64,000 nucleotides of DNA from Bacteroidota bacterium (GCA_018816945.1 JAHIVC010000070.1:1-64000); one strand, 5' to 3'; positions 9,690 to 20,265 are shown, counted from the stretch's first letter. Notes: generated by a model from the sequence alone, not told the origin. A program made the numbers and translations.

Positions 9690-10205
9690 ATGGCACTCAT
9701 AAAAGAAGTTAATGGTTTTCTTCCCCAGATCGGCACTGATTGTTTTATTGCCGAAAATTCGACCATTATTGGGGATGTCATTATAGGCAATAAATGCAGT
9801 ATTTGGTTTAATGCTATCATAAGGGGCGATGTACATTATATCAGAATTGGGAATAATGTTAACATTCAGGATGGCACAATCATCCATTGCACTTATCAGA
9901 AATCACCTGTTAATATTGGCAATAATGTTTCAATTGCCCATGGTGCAATTATTCATGGGTGTACAATTAAAGATAATGTGTTAATTGGGATGGGTGCTAT
10001 TATTATGGATGATGCGGTAATTGAAAGTAATTCGATAATCGCAGCCGGGGCAGTAGTATCAAAAAACACCCATGTTACCTCAGGAAGCGTTTATGGTGGC
10101 ATTCCTGCAAAAAAAATAAAAGAAATTGATAAAAACTTGGTTGAAGGTGAAATTGAACGTATTGCAAATAGTTATTCACTTTATGCAAGTTGGTATAAAA
10201 AATAG
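9690..10205 (+). CDS. Gamma-class carbonic anhydrase-like hexapeptide protein
   Basis: Left-handed beta-helix protein of 171 residues with repeated hexapeptides (such as IGNNVNIQDG, IGNNVSIAHG, IGMGAI). Metal-ligand histidines at 66, 84 and 89 have the spacing of gamma-carbonic anhydrases, and Arg45, Asp47, Gln60 and Asp61 match the usual polar set. It may interconvert CO2 and bicarbonate, but many YrdA/PaaY-type relatives have little or other activity. It starts 15 bases after nadB and ends before a bidirectional terminator. Confidence 0.85.
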   Translation: MALIKEVNGFLPQIGTDCFIAENSTIIGDVIIGNKCSIWFNAIIRGDVHYIRIGNNVNIQDGTIIHCTYQKSPVNIGNNVSIAHGAIIHGCTIKDNVLIGMGAIIMDDAVIESNSIIAAGAVVSKNTHVTSGSVYGGIPAKKIKEIDKNLVEGEIERIANSYSLYASWYKK

Positions 10206-10262
10206 AGAACAAATTCTTTTATCAGAAGATTTTTAACCATTAAGATAGTAATCACACAAAAA

Positions 10263-10293
10263 AAGCCGAATCCTGCAGATCCGGCTTTTTAAT
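10263..10293. terminator. Bidirectional terminator between carbonic anhydrase and ompH
   Basis: AAAGCCG pairs with CGGCTTT, with an A-run before and a T-run after, between two convergent genes. Confidence 0.75.
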
Positions 10294-10306
10294 AGATTTT
10301 AATTGC

Positions 10307-10819
10307 TTACTTGATGCCTAATTTAGCTTTTACTAAAGGTAAAATGTTTTCCCCTTTTTCAAAATAAATTACTGCACCAACGCTAAGATCAAAAATATAA
10401 GTATAACCATTTTCTTTGGCTACTGCATTGATCGCTTCTTTTGCACGATTGGTAACCGGAGCAAAGAGCTGAGCTTGTTTAGCCTGAAGGTCAGAGTCAG
10501 CTGATTGCTGAAATTGTTCAATTCTACTTTGCAAATCATTCAGTTCTCTTTCTTTAGTTTGTTTAATGATTTGTGACATGGTAGCCAAGTTGCCTTGGTA
10601 CTCTTGTACTTTACTCTGATATTCCTGGTACATTACCTGCATTGTTTGCTCTAATGAGCTTCTATATTCTGTTATTCTTGCTTCAACGGTATCTTTACCT
10701 GGCATAACTTGCATTAATTCAGCAGAATTAATGTATCCCAATTTTGCATTAGTTTGTGCAAACAAACAAGAAACACTTCCTAATAACACCAAGCTTATAA
10801 CAACTACAATTTTTTTCAT
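10307..10819 (-). CDS. OmpH/Skp family periplasmic chaperone (second copy)
   Basis: Periplasmic holdase for unfolded outer-membrane proteins on their way to BamA. The 170 residues begin with a signal peptide (MKKIVVVISLVLLGSVSCLFAQ), then KLGYINSAELMQVMPG, a long charged coiled-coil part (about 45-125) and a C-terminal beta segment (YTYIFDLSVGAVIYF), the Skp layout. It is the last gene of the uppS-bamA-ompH-ompH block. A 115-base gap separates it from the first ompH copy, so it may also have its own promoter. Confidence 0.9.
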   Translation of the reverse strand: MKKIVVVISLVLLGSVSCLFAQTNAKLGYINSAELMQVMPGKDTVEARITEYRSSLEQTMQVMYQEYQSKVQEYQGNLATMSQIIKQTKERELNDLQSRIEQFQQSADSDLQAKQAQLFAPVTNRAKEAINAVAKENGYTYIFDLSVGAVIYFEKGENILPLVKAKLGIK

Positions 10820-10934
10820 TTTTTAAGATTAAAGTTCATAACCAGATTAAGTCGCAAATTTATACAAATAAATCAAAATTCGTAAATTTAATTTATTAAT
10901 AAATCTTAAAATTCACATCAAAATATACAAAAAG

Positions 10935-11480
10935 CTATCTTTTACGATCCTCGCGCCTAACAGTTTGTATTAAGGTCCCAACCACATCTAAAACATCATC
11001 GCTAATGTCGAGGCTTGGATCAGTATAAAGAATGGAAAGTCCTGCGGCCTTGTCAAAAACAAAGCCATAATTTTTCTCTACCGCAATTTTTGAAATTGCA
11101 TTATACACTTTCTCCTGTATTGGCTGTATTAGTTCTTTTCGCTTTTGGTCAAGTTCACCTTCCGAACCAAATTTCCTTTGTTGAAGTTCATGGATTTGTT
11201 GTTCTTTTGAAACAATTTCAGCCTCTCTCTTTTTTCTTAATTCCTGTGGCAATAAAACTGCTTCATTTTGGAAATTCTCATATAAACGTGATATTTCGGC
11301 AAACTTTGCTTCAATTTCCGATTGCCAGGTAACTGACAAATCGTTTAAATAATCTTGAGCATCTTTATATTCAGGAATATTTGAAAGAATGTATTCCGAA
11401 TCGACATAGGCATATCTTTGAGCATTTGCTCCTATCACCATCAACAAAATAATGATTAATGTTAAAGTTATCTTTTTCAT
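10935..11480 (-). CDS. OmpH/Skp family periplasmic chaperone (first copy)
   Basis: A second Skp-type chaperone, 181 residues: signal peptide MKKITLTLIIILLMVIGANAQ, RYAYVDSEYILSNIPEY, a glutamine/glutamate-rich coiled coil, and the C-terminal KNYGFVFDKAAGLSILY. The open frame extends upstream to 11633, but ATG 11480 is chosen because AGGAG lies 7 bases before it and a signal peptide follows directly. The two copies differ clearly in sequence, as is common in Bacteroidota, which suggests distinct clients. It follows bamA by 73 bases. Confidence 0.91.
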   Translation of the reverse strand: MKKITLTLIIILLMVIGANAQRYAYVDSEYILSNIPEYKDAQDYLNDLSVTWQSEIEAKFAEISRLYENFQNEAVLLPQELRKKREAEIVSKEQQIHELQQRKFGSEGELDQKRKELIQPIQEKVYNAISKIAVEKNYGFVFDKAAGLSILYTDPSLDISDDVLDVVGTLIQTVRREDRKR

Positions 11481-11553
11481 ATTTTTTCTCCTATTATTTA
11501 TGTTTAATAAACTAATGATTAGTTGCCAATGCAGAGCAAAAAGCTTGCCAATC

Positions 11554-14208
11554 CTAATCGATAGATTGATTAATTGAGAAATGGAATTGTGAACCACTTG
11601 CATCAGGAAGTCCTGGGATTTTATCAAATCCATAACCCCAATCCAAACCTAGCAAACCAAACATTGGCATAAAGAACCTGATTCCAAAACCTGCCGAGCG
11701 CCTAACATCGAACGGATCAAACTTTTTGAAATTTTCCCACGAATTTCCTGCCTCAAGAAATGCTAATGCATAAATGGTAGCACTTGGATTAAGCGATAAA
11801 GGATACCTCAACTCTAAAGTGTATTTCGAATAAATGGTACCTCCTATATTTTTATCTTTGTAATATTGTGGTGTAACAGATTCATTGGTATAACCTCGCA
11901 TTGCGATAATTTCCCGACCATCTAAATTATATTGATTTGACAGCCCGTCGCCACCTAAATAAAAGCGGCCAAACGGAGATATTTCGAGCTCGGATTTATT
12001 ATAGGTTTCAAGAAACCCGAATTTAACTCTTGTACTCAATATAAGTTTGTCGAAAATTTCGATATACCAGCTCGAATTAAACTTCCACTTATAATATTCA
12101 ATCCACTTAAATCTCAGATCTTCATCAAGTGCAGCGTAATCCTTATTATTCAGCAAAGAATAAGGAGGGGTAAGTTCGAGGCTTAAAGAAATATCAGAAC
12201 CTCCTCGTGGATAGATTGGTGAGTAAACAGAGTTTCTACCAAAAGTTATACTGTAATTAAAATTGTGAAAATTTCCATTACCTGTGCCAAATTTAAATAT
12301 GCTTCCGTAGTTATCGAGCTTATACAGCTGCATGCTTACTGCTTGCATAAGTGTGAAAGAGTCGTCGGGCCATGATAATCGCTTGCCCATTCCTACGGAA
12401 AAACCATCAGTTGCAAATGAAGACCTGAGTTCATCCCCTTTTGACAATCCATTTGAATACATTGAATGATGATACGAAACGGATAATGAAACAGGCTTTT
12501 TACCACCAAACCAAGGCTCGGTAAAAGAAGCACTATAATTGAAATACCCTTTCCCATAGGTTTGAAATTTTAAGGAAAGTTTTTGACCATCACCTGTTGG
12601 TACTGGTCGCCATGCCCCTTTTTTAAATGCATTTCTGATCGAGAAATTATTAAAACTCAATCCAAATGTTCCAATGATACGCCCATAACCCCATCCACCT
12701 GATAACTCAAACTGGTCGGAGGAAGTTTCATCAACTTGGTAATCAATATCGACTGTGTTATCACTTGCATTCGGTTGTACATCGGGAGATAAGGTTTCCG
12801 GATCGAAATACCGCAATTGTGCCAGTTCCCGCTGGGTCCTGATGAGTAACTCTCTATTGAATAATTGACCAGGCCTTGTTCGGATTTCACGCATGGCCAC
12901 ATGATCATTTGTTCGTGTATTACCCGTGACCGTTACATTTTTTATACGTGCTTGTTTACCTTCTCTTATTCTTATCTCAATATCGATCGAATCATTATCG
13001 ATCTTAACTTCAACAGGCTCAGCCTGAAAAAACAAATAACCATTATCCATGAATAAGGCACTAACGTCAGTTCCATTTGGGTTATAAGACAGGTTTTTCT
13101 CGAGTAATTCCTTATTATAAACATCTCCTTTACTGATATTTAAAATAGCACTTAAAAACTCAGATGGGTATATCGTATTTCCACTCCAGGTAATATTGCG
13201 GAAATAATATTGCCGTCCTTCTTCAACAGTGATATCAATATTGATAGTCTTATCGTCATGAACATAAATAGAGTCTTTTATAATTTTAGCATCACGATAT
13301 CCAAGTGCATTGTATTTTTCTATGAGGGCCAGTTTATCGTCAGAATACTTCTCTTTAATAAATTTAGAAGATTTAAAAATATGAAGCCTGAGATTATTAT
13401 CAGCATAAACACTCATACTATCAATCATACCGGCAAAGTCAAATCGGATTGCGGTTGTTATTACGTCAAACAATAAATCTTCGATATTGCCTAAAGGATT
13501 GAAATTACCTAATTCCTTTGTCTCCTTTAGAGCGCGTTTTGCTTTTTTATCCGAAAAATTTTCGTTTCCAATAATGTTGATATTATAAATTTTGATTTTT
13601 TCGGCCTTATCGACCAAAATTTGAAGAGTGATTGCATTCTGAAGGCTTGTATCTTGAACTTTTTTAAAATCAACTTTTGTATTTAAAAAGCCCTTTTCAA
13701 TATAATGTTTAATAATGGTATTTTTTACTCTTGAAAGCAAATAGTCGGTTACAACGGCCCCACGTTGAATATTTATTTTTTCATTTATTGCATCCGTTTC
13801 GCCTTTTCTTATTCCGATATACTTAAAATCAGCTATGCGTGGTTTTTCAGTAAGTTCGAAACTCAAACTTATATTCCCGTCTTTTAAATCGGTAATTTTA
13901 ACTTTTATATCTTCGGCTAATCCTTGTTTCCAGAGTTTTTTGATTGCAGTTGCTAAATCATCCCCGGGAATTTGAATCTCATCCCCGATATTCAGCCCTG
14001 ACAGCATCATCAAAACATTACTTTCGAGATAATTAATCCCGGAAAATGTCATCTCACTTATTTTGTAAAATTTAGGATTATTATAATCAATCTTTAGGTT
14101 TGAAAGTTCGCTAGAAACCTGAGCTCTAGAGTAGATCGAGAAACTTAACATCATTACAATAATGACGAACTTTAACAGGCGCTTATGTAATGCTTCCTTT
14201 TTTATCAT
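11554..14208 (-). CDS. bamA: Outer-membrane protein assembly factor BamA
   Basis: Omp85 protein that folds beta-barrel proteins into the outer membrane. The 884 residues contain a signal peptide ending near SRAQ (residue 30), a series of POTRA domains (about 45-470; for example [36 protein letters not shown]) and a C-terminal 16-strand barrel with [12 protein letters not shown] near the end. The C-terminus ends SINQSID rather than with a terminal aromatic residue. The start overlaps the uppS stop by 4 bases (ATGA). Placing it with UppS and two OmpH chaperones joins envelope lipid carrier and outer-membrane protein supply in one operon. Confidence 0.95.
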   Translation of the reverse strand: MIKKEALHKRLLKFVIIVMMLSFSIYSRAQVSSELSNLKIDYNNPKFYKISEMTFSGINYLESNVLMMLSGLNIGDEIQIPGDDLATAIKKLWKQGLAEDIKVKITDLKDGNISLSFELTEKPRIADFKYIGIRKGETDAINEKINIQRGAVVTDYLLSRVKNTIIKHYIEKGFLNTKVDFKKVQDTSLQNAITLQILVDKAEKIKIYNINIIGNENFSDKKAKRALKETKELGNFNPLGNIEDLLFDVITTAIRFDFAGMIDSMSVYADNNLRLHIFKSSKFIKEKYSDDKLALIEKYNALGYRDAKIIKDSIYVHDDKTINIDITVEEGRQYYFRNITWSGNTIYPSEFLSAILNISKGDVYNKELLEKNLSYNPNGTDVSALFMDNGYLFFQAEPVEVKIDNDSIDIEIRIREGKQARIKNVTVTGNTRTNDHVAMREIRTRPGQLFNRELLIRTQRELAQLRYFDPETLSPDVQPNASDNTVDIDYQVDETSSDQFELSGGWGYGRIIGTFGLSFNNFSIRNAFKKGAWRPVPTGDGQKLSLKFQTYGKGYFNYSASFTEPWFGGKKPVSLSVSYHHSMYSNGLSKGDELRSSFATDGFSVGMGKRLSWPDDSFTLMQAVSMQLYKLDNYGSIFKFGTGNGNFHNFNYSITFGRNSVYSPIYPRGGSDISLSLELTPPYSLLNNKDYAALDEDLRFKWIEYYKWKFNSSWYIEIFDKLILSTRVKFGFLETYNKSELEISPFGRFYLGGDGLSNQYNLDGREIIAMRGYTNESVTPQYYKDKNIGGTIYSKYTLELRYPLSLNPSATIYALAFLEAGNSWENFKKFDPFDVRRSAGFGIRFFMPMFGLLGLDWGYGFDKIPGLPDASGSQFHFSINQSID

Positions 14209-14960
14209 TCTTCCGTATTCTTTAAAATTTGTTCACTTGTCTTTCCAAACCGTCGTTCTCGATTTTGGTAATCTATAATGGCATCATATAAGTCCTCTTT
14301 TTTAAAGTCGGGCCATAACTTTGGAGTAAAATATAACTCTGAATATGCAATCTGCCACAAAAGGAAATTACTTATTCGCAGTTCTCCGCTTGTCCTGATC
14401 AACAATTCCGGATCAGGCATTGATGATGTATTTAAATAAGAGGAGATAAGCTGTTGATCAATATCATCAATGTTTAACTCCTTATTTTTTATTTTAGATG
14501 AAATTATTTTTACGGTTTCCGTAATTTCCCATCTCGAACTATAACTCAGGGCCAGTGTTAAAGTCATCCGATCGTTGCCGGCAGTTTCTTTAATGGTTTT
14601 CAACAATTGATTATAACTCTCTTCGGGCAGGCTCTTAATATCTCCGATGGCATTGAGCCTGATATTGTTTTTGTTGAGGGTAGGTGTTTCCTTGTCGATA
14701 GATTCGACCAACAGCTGCATTAGCGCATCAATTTCATATTTTGGCCGGTTCCAGTTTTCGGTTGAAAAAGCATATAGAGTCAAATAACGAACTCCAAGTT
14801 CAGCTGCCGATTCTGAAGCTTCTCTTACGGCATTCACTCCATTTTGATGACCAAAAGTACGCTGCTTACCTTGCTGCTTAGCCCAACGCCCATTCCCATC
14901 CATAATGATGGCAATATGCTGGGGTAATCTGTCAAGGTTAATTTGGTCCTTTAAATTCAT
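14205..14960 (-). CDS. uppS: Isoprenyl transferase (undecaprenyl diphosphate synthase)
   Basis: cis-Prenyltransferase making the C55 carrier lipid for peptidoglycan and O-antigen from FPP and IPP. The 251 residues show [12 protein letters not shown] with catalytic Asp21, [22 protein letters not shown] and the C-terminal [15 protein letters not shown] and ELYF. This is the standard cytoplasmic UppS set and length. It is coupled to bamA by a 4-base overlap and starts 9 bases after the DUF6089 gene. Confidence 0.95.
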   Translation of the reverse strand: MNLKDQINLDRLPQHIAIIMDGNGRWAKQQGKQRTFGHQNGVNAVREASESAAELGVRYLTLYAFSTENWNRPKYEIDALMQLLVESIDKETPTLNKNNIRLNAIGDIKSLPEESYNQLLKTIKETAGNDRMTLTLALSYSSRWEITETVKIISSKIKNKELNIDDIDQQLISSYLNTSSMPDPELLIRTSGELRISNFLLWQIAYSELYFTPKLWPDFKKEDLYDAIIDYQNRERRFGKTSEQILKNTEE

Positions 14961-14969
14961 GCTTATATA

Positions 14970-15803
14970 TTATTTTCTGTATCCATCCGTAAAATCAACA
15001 CAGGTAGTTTTGTTAAAAATATCAAATTCAACCGTAATCGAAATCCCAATAAAATTGAACCAATCCATGGTTTTTGAATTACCGCGCTGTTCACCTGCAT
15101 TACGCTCAAAAGTTGGATCAATTACTAATTTCGGATCCGAATATTGATGGCTTGGATTGTTAAGATCAAAATCGCTTGTATTTATGTAATAGTTGGTACT
15201 GATATCATCAATATAATCGGTAAAAGTTTTTCGCATGCCCCATTCAAAACCTAAACCAATGTTTTGGCTGACACTATATTTTACACCTATTCCAAAAGGG
15301 ATTGCTAATCCATGCCGGTTATATTTCAAGTTTTCGGTTCCGTAGTAGGTACGTAACGGATCAGTTTCATCAACAAGTTCGGCTAACTTTATTCCATCTA
15401 CCTGAGGATTAAACCAAAACATTGAAGCCCCACCAAAAATATAGGGCGTAAAATAATTATACGCACTGCCATTCACATACGGAAAAAAATTAAACTCTAC
15501 CACTGTGGCTATTTCAGTTATTGGTGATTCAAACACTAAATTTCTATTTAAAACTTTTTTACTTATGAAGTCTGAACCGGCAACCTTTCCCGTTAAAGCA
15601 CTCAATCTTAACGACCATCTTGTGTCATGGTTATATCTTGCAATAATACCACCTGCCGGTTTGATTTGCTGAAAATGCATCCCAGGATTTATATCACCAA
15701 GATAGTATGATCCACCACCAAATAATCCAACCTCCATCGTTTGAGCATAGATTTTCGCTTGAAAAAGCAAAATAACTGTTATTAGAACCGCTGTTTTCTT
15801 CAT
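14970..15803 (-). CDS. DUF6089-type outer-membrane beta-barrel protein
   Basis: Secreted 277-residue protein with signal peptide MKKTAVLITVILLFQAKIYAQ and alternating hydrophobic strands typical of small porin-like barrels (MEVGLFGGGSYYLGDINPG, YFTPYIFGGASMFWF, IGLGFEWGMRKTFTDYID). Its position next to uppS and bamA is characteristic of the DUF6089 family in Bacteroidota; the role is unknown, probably in the outer membrane. The open frame begins at 15854, but ATG 15803 starts the signal peptide and is preferred. The DUF6089 name is from pattern and context, not a search. Confidence 0.8.
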   Translation of the reverse strand: MKKTAVLITVILLFQAKIYAQTMEVGLFGGGSYYLGDINPGMHFQQIKPAGGIIARYNHDTRWSLRLSALTGKVAGSDFISKKVLNRNLVFESPITEIATVVEFNFFPYVNGSAYNYFTPYIFGGASMFWFNPQVDGIKLAELVDETDPLRTYYGTENLKYNRHGLAIPFGIGVKYSVSQNIGLGFEWGMRKTFTDYIDDISTNYYINTSDFDLNNPSHQYSDPKLVIDPTFERNAGEQRGNSKTMDWFNFIGISITVEFDIFNKTTCVDFTDGYRK

Positions 15804-15859
15804 AAAATTTGAGCCTGCAAAATTACATTTTTTTTTGAAAATCAGGCTATCCACTTGTA

Positions 15860-16738
15860 TTAATTTCTAATATCCAATCCCCATTTTAGCTTATCCCTGA
15901 TTGTGGAGAAAAAGTTTTTGTTGGACATTTGGATCAGATTAATGTTAAAAGTTTCTTTTTCGATATTCAACACGAGTGGCTTGTCAATCGATTCAGTTCT
16001 GGAATCGAGACTAACGAGAAACTGTTCATTACGCCCTTCAAGTTCTATCCTGATTTTGCTGTCGTCGGGTATAACGAAAGGCCGTACGGTTAAATTGTGT
16101 GTTGCAATAGGGGTAATCACGAAGTTTTTGGACCCCGGTGTAAGTATTGGACCCCCGCAACTCAACGAATAAGCAGTTGACCCTGTAGGTGTTGCAATAA
16201 TTAATCCATCAGCCCAATAAGAATTTAGCATTTCACCATCAACATATACGTGCAGTACCATTAATGAAGAGGAATCCCTTCTTCTGATGGAAACTTCATT
16301 GAGCCCATAATTCAAATCCCCAAATAATCCTTCTTTTGTGATGAGTTTTACCAATATTCGGGGGACCAGTTTGAAATCTTTATTGACCAAGGCATTTACC
16401 GCGGCAGATATTTCATCCTTCGAAATACTGGATAAAAAACCCAGACGCCCCATATTAATGCCCAGAACAGGTACCCCTGAATCCCTGATCAATCTTACAG
16501 TATCCAAAAAGGTTCCGTCGCCCCCGATTGAGAGCAAATAATCAACATTATCCAATAATTCCTTGTGCGTGTTAAATAGCTGATATGGCGCATCGAAAGT
16601 TATTTTAGATTCCAGTTTTTCAAAATATGGCCCATAAACCAAAATACCGCAATTAACCTCTTCCAGTTTTCTGATCAACTGCTGGATATAAGGCATGGAA
16701 GCTTGATCGGGCAACATTCCAAAAAGGGCAACTTTCAT
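15860..16738 (-). CDS. nadK: NAD kinase
   Basis: Phosphorylates NAD to NADP. The 292 residues have the diagnostic GGDGTFL (72-78, Asp74 catalytic), VLGINMGRLGFLSS, LNEVSIRR (the NE segment), and TPTGSTAYSLSCGGPIL in the C-terminal domain. Cytoplasmic. It is the first gene of the minus-strand run leading to uppS-bamA, about 550 bases downstream of the CBS-domain gene. Placing nadK before the UppS-BamA block is a gene order I know from Bacteroidota. Confidence 0.95.
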   Translation of the reverse strand: MKVALFGMLPDQASMPYIQQLIRKLEEVNCGILVYGPYFEKLESKITFDAPYQLFNTHKELLDNVDYLLSIGGDGTFLDTVRLIRDSGVPVLGINMGRLGFLSSISKDEISAAVNALVNKDFKLVPRILVKLITKEGLFGDLNYGLNEVSIRRRDSSSLMVLHVYVDGEMLNSYWADGLIIATPTGSTAYSLSCGGPILTPGSKNFVITPIATHNLTVRPFVIPDDSKIRIELEGRNEQFLVSLDSRTESIDKPLVLNIEKETFNINLIQMSNKNFFSTIRDKLKWGLDIRN

Positions 16739-17286
16739 TTCGTGCTATGTCAATTTAATTATTTACAAGGATACGAAATTAATGGTTTAAGCTTCTCAAA
16801 TTTTAACAAATATTAATAATTATAGGAGATACAGAAGCAATGAACTACCTCGCAGCAAGCTGTAGGGGTATCAATTTGGAATTTTTTTATTGACGATGCA
16901 AGCATCGGAGTATTAATCTCATTTATCCCGATACGCTGAGCTATCGGGATTAGTTCATCTTACAGATTTCAATTCACTACGTTTTTGAAATCTGAGTTTC
17001 ACGAATAAAACTGATGCAATGCTAAATTTTATCCAAATCAAAAATCCAATGCTTGAATGGTGTTAAATTATAAAAAAATTCTTAAAGTTGATTATCCCAG
17101 TGGCAAGCCAAGGATTACTTGCCTGCGGCGGGCAGGTTTTGCCAACTTTATTTCTGCAAGCTGAAAATCGAATTTTTTTATTAACCCCTCTGCCTTCGGC
17201 ATCCCTGCCTGCGGCAAGGCAGGTCCCCTATAAATAGGGGAGAAAATTTGGAAACCCCGAAGCAGAGCTTCGGGGAATTATTTTTA
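16739..17286. repeat. Repeat-rich intergenic stretch with many palindromes
   Basis: This holds no gene. The left half contains copy A of the dispersed structured repeat (see 16843-17009). The right half (17100-17275) is a run of further hairpins: CCTGC/GCAGG at about 17121-17136, a TGCC/GGCA hairpin ending near 17223, CCCCT/AGGGG (17224-17240) and a perfect CCCCGAAG/CTTCGGGG stem at 17255-17275. The last one lies 12 bases beyond the CBS gene stop and could end that transcript, though it lacks a good T-run. Confidence 0.6.
16843..17009 (+). repeat. Dispersed structured repeat, copy A
   Basis: The element contains successive stems: an imperfect one near 16845-16866, CGATGC/GCATCG (16893-16908), TCCCGATA-N8-TATCGGGA (16926-16949), CAGATTTCAA/TTGAAATCTG (16963-16994), and it ends AGTTTCACGAATAAA. 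The third stem and the tail recur at 33686-33853 and 51648-51842. The other stems recur at the same places but with different, still paired, arms. Strand is nominal. Confidence 0.75.
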
Positions 17287-17949
17287 TTAAATATTTAGAT
17301 AGTTCATGAAGGAATCATAACGCTCCTTTAGGTCATCAAAGTCATCGCTTTCGGTAAAAGAAGCTTTCACAATATAATTGTAGCGGTTAAAAGTTTGTAA
17401 TAACCCGCTGATCTCAATTTTATTAATCTTAATTGTAATTTCAAGTTTTGTCGAGTCGGGGCTTGACACTATACAAAGGCTCAGTACCTTCGCATCATTT
17501 GCTTCAACAATCCGTGCTATTTCACTCAACATGTAGTCATTTTGACTGACCTCTAAAACAATAACTCCTCCCGGATTCTCAAATGCTGCAATTTTTGAAA
17601 AATTTTCTATTAATTGGCGCATGGTTATGCAGCCCAGATATTTATTTTTCGAATCAAGAACAGGAACAAGCGTTAATTTTAGATCAACAAATTGCCTAAT
17701 CACATCAAAAATATGCTGATTTTCTGTTAGATGTGCCGTTAATATTGAGAGTTGATAAGCACCTAGTGCTTCATCAAAATCATTCATCGCATAAATATCC
17801 TCATCTGAAATCAATCCTAAAAATTCCTCATTATTCACAATCGGGAGATGGGACAATTTGTAATCATCCATGCGACTAAGTGCATCGGCACCAGTATCAG
17901 ATGTTTTTAACGGGATTACCGAATCTGTAATTAGATGTTTGGCCAACAT
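17287..17949 (-). CDS. CBS-pair and ACT-domain protein
   Basis: A 220-residue cytoplasmic protein. Residues about 1-125 form two CBS motifs (LSHLPIVNNEEFLGLISDED; LTLVPVLDSKNKYLGCITMR), which bind adenosyl nucleotides. Residues about 138-205 look like an ACT-type fold (GGVIVLEVSQNDYMLSEIAR). It resembles AcuB-like sensors. The target is not evident. It lies 12 bases downstream of rsgA and may be co-transcribed with it. In related genomes this family is found beside nadK, as here, but regulation of NadK is only a guess. Confidence 0.85.
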   Translation of the reverse strand: MLAKHLITDSVIPLKTSDTGADALSRMDDYKLSHLPIVNNEEFLGLISDEDIYAMNDFDEALGAYQLSILTAHLTENQHIFDVIRQFVDLKLTLVPVLDSKNKYLGCITMRQLIENFSKIAAFENPGGVIVLEVSQNDYMLSEIARIVEANDAKVLSLCIVSSPDSTKLEITIKINKIEISGLLQTFNRYNYIVKASFTESDDFDDLKERYDSFMNYLNI

Positions 17950-17961
17950 AATTTTTATTCT

Positions 17962-18891
17962 TTAGTATTGCTTTTTGCTAAAATAATCATCGTTAATGAT
18001 ATTCAGGTAGTTTTCGTACCTAGAAATACTAATATTTCCATTTTTTAAGGCATTGATTACGGCACACCCAGGTTCATGCACATGGGTGCAATTATTAAAC
18101 TTGCAATTATGCATATATTTTCGCATCTCAGGAAATCGCTCAGCTACCTCCGCACTATTAAAATCAATTAATCCAAATTCTTTGATCCCGGGTGTATCAA
18201 CAATAAATCCACCTGCCGATAATTCATGCATTTCGGCATAAGTTGTGGTATGCTTTCCCTTATGATGGTAGTCCGAAATAATTCCTGTTTTAATATCCAG
18301 CCCGGATTCGATCTTATTAATCAATGCAGATTTACCAACTCCCGAATGTCCCGCGAATAAACTTACTTTACCCTTTAATAAAGTTTCAACCCGATCAATA
18401 TTAATGCTTTCCTTAACTGAAATCTCGGTACAAGGATATCCTAGCCTTTCATAAACATCTTTGATTTGCTTGTGAGTAACCCATGACTCCTCATCATATA
18501 AATCTATTTTATTAAAAATAATTTGTGCCGGAATGTGATATGCTTCAGCGGTTACCAAAAATCTGTCAATAAAACCTGTAGAAGTTCTGGGGCTTGCTAA
18601 TGTTATAATAATAATTGCCTGATCAAGGTTAGCTGCGATGATGTGAGAGAATTTCGATAAATTGGTTGCTTTCCGAATAATGTAGTTAGTCCGTTCATAA
18701 ATATGGTCAATCACGCCTACTTTTTCTTTCTCCTGAAGCTGAAACCTAACCCGGTCGCCTATTGCAATTGGATTGGTCGTTTTTATGTCCATCATCCTGA
18801 AATGACCCTTTATTTTGCAATCAAAATAATGGCCCTGATCATCACGCACTGTATACCAGCTTCCGGTCGATTTAATTACTATTCCGTCCAA
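17962..18891 (-). CDS. rsgA: Ribosome small-subunit GTPase RsgA
   Basis: Circularly permuted GTPase that checks late 30S subunit assembly. The 309 residues have an N-terminal OB fold, then G4 (NKID, 127-130) before G1 (GHSGVGKS, 181-188) and G3 (DTPG, 232-235), the order that defines the permutation. A C-terminal zinc knuckle has Cys263, Cys268, His270 and Cys276. The length and order of motifs are normal. It is cytoplasmic and ribosome-associated. It starts a short minus-strand unit with the CBS-ACT gene. Confidence 0.95.
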   Translation of the reverse strand: MDGIVIKSTGSWYTVRDDQGHYFDCKIKGHFRMMDIKTTNPIAIGDRVRFQLQEKEKVGVIDHIYERTNYIIRKATNLSKFSHIIAANLDQAIIIITLASPRTSTGFIDRFLVTAEAYHIPAQIIFNKIDLYDEESWVTHKQIKDVYERLGYPCTEISVKESINIDRVETLLKGKVSLFAGHSGVGKSALINKIESGLDIKTGIISDYHHKGKHTTTYAEMHELSAGGFIVDTPGIKEFGLIDFNSAEVAERFPEMRKYMHNCKFNNCTHVHEPGCAVINALKNGNISISRYENYLNIINDDYFSKKQY

Positions 18892-19067
18892 TCATTGAAT
18901 TTTTAATTTGTACAATACTCATTTCGTATTTAGTTGTAAAGCTACTAACAATAAGTGTAAATGAACATATCATCAGCTAAGATACAATTTTAGGATCAGA
19001 TAAACTTGCAGGTCGGCACCTTAATCTTAAAACAAGAATTTTGAAATTAATCTGGTTATATTGATCA

Positions 19068-20159
19068 CTAAAGTAATTTAAAGACTTTTCCCGGGAGGCA
19101 TTCAACCATTCCTTCAAATTCTAAATTTAATAAGGCAGAAGCTACCTTACTGCTTGGCATTTGTGCAAGTATGCATATACGGTCTATCCCGATTTTTTGA
19201 TTTTCTTCAAGTATCCGGATCAACTTTTTATCGGTATCGGAGAGATTCACAAACAGTTTTTTTTGAATAAGTTTAGGTTTTTGGGTCGCGTCCCATCCCA
19301 TGCAATATTTGATGTCATCGGCATTATTAACAAGTACCGCACGATTGGTTTTAATTAAATAATTACATCCTTCCGAGTATATATCATCAACCCGACCCGG
19401 CACGGCAAATACATCCCTGTTGTATGAGTTTGCAATATCGGCCGTAATTAAAGCACCCCCTTTTTTCGCTGATTCGATGACCAAAACAGCGTCAGACAAT
19501 CCTGCAACGATGCGGTTTCTCTTTGGAAAATTTTCACGATCGGGATTGGTTTGACTGATAAAATCTGTAAGCAAACCCCCTTGATCCAACATTTTTTTTG
19601 CCAGTAAACGGTTTGAGGACGGATAAATCCGATCAAGACCATGAGCCAAAACTCCTATGGTTTTTAATCCCTGAGCTAAAGATTGCTTATGTGACATGGT
19701 ATCAATACCATATGCCAATCCACTTACCACCAATATATCCAAATCTTTTAATCCTTCGATAATTGATTTACAAATACTGATCCCATAGTTCGATGCCTTT
19801 CTTGTTCCAACGATTCCAATAATTTTTTTAGCATCTAAATTTGCATTCCCTTTATAATACAACATGATTGGACCATCAAGACAATGCTTTAATCGTTCAG
19901 GATAGTCATCATCCAAAAAATAAAAGGTTTTTATTTTATTCTTTTGAATAAACTCGACTTCCAAATCAGCACGCTTCAATACTTCGGTATTGAGAATTTT
20001 GTTGGCGGTTGCTACTCCCAAACCGGGTATTTTTAGCAGATTTGATTTCTTTTCTTTAAAAACGGCTTCGGCCCCACCGCAATAAGCAATGAGCTTTTTA
20101 CCATTGATGTCACTAATTCCGGAAATCAGGTTGATGCCTATTTGGTATTGCAGATTCAT
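19068..20159 (-). CDS. dprA: DNA-processing protein DprA
   Basis: Protects incoming single-stranded DNA and loads RecA during natural transformation. The 363 residues show an N-terminal helix-hairpin-helix part (LLKIPGLGVATANKIL), the Rossmann-like core with GIVGTRKASNYG, VVSGLAYGIDTMSHKQSL, GVLAHGLDRIYP, RNRIVAGLSDAVLVIES and GGALITA, and a C-terminal winged-helix domain (about 300-363). It is complete. It stands alone, divergent to lgt. Confidence 0.94.
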   Translation of the reverse strand: MNLQYQIGINLISGISDINGKKLIAYCGGAEAVFKEKKSNLLKIPGLGVATANKILNTEVLKRADLEVEFIQKNKIKTFYFLDDDYPERLKHCLDGPIMLYYKGNANLDAKKIIGIVGTRKASNYGISICKSIIEGLKDLDILVVSGLAYGIDTMSHKQSLAQGLKTIGVLAHGLDRIYPSSNRLLAKKMLDQGGLLTDFISQTNPDRENFPKRNRIVAGLSDAVLVIESAKKGGALITADIANSYNRDVFAVPGRVDDIYSEGCNYLIKTNRAVLVNNADDIKYCMGWDATQKPKLIQKKLFVNLSDTDKKLIRILEENQKIGIDRICILAQMPSSKVASALLNLEFEGMVECLPGKVFKLL

Positions 20160-20238
20160 TTAAACGGATTGACAATCAAAGTTAAAAAATTTAATTAATC
20201 TTTTCTGTGTTCGAAAGATCAAACACCTAAAATATTTT

Positions 20239-20246
20239 TACATTTG
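20239..20246 (+). promoter_or_regulatory. -7 element before lgt
   Basis: TACATTTG matches TAnnTTTG and lies 19 bases before the lgt ATG. No clear TTTG was seen upstream at the expected spacing. Confidence 0.4.
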
Positions 20247-20265
20247 TTAAATAATAAAAGCAGTC

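Noticed and set aside
11481-11633. 51-residue N-terminal extension of the first OmpH copy
   Set aside because: It overlaps the end of bamA and would hide a clear signal peptide preceded by AGGAG.
17255-17275. Strong hairpin after the CBS gene as a certain terminator
   Set aside because: The stem is perfect but no T-run follows on the minus strand, and it lies in a field of similar palindromes.
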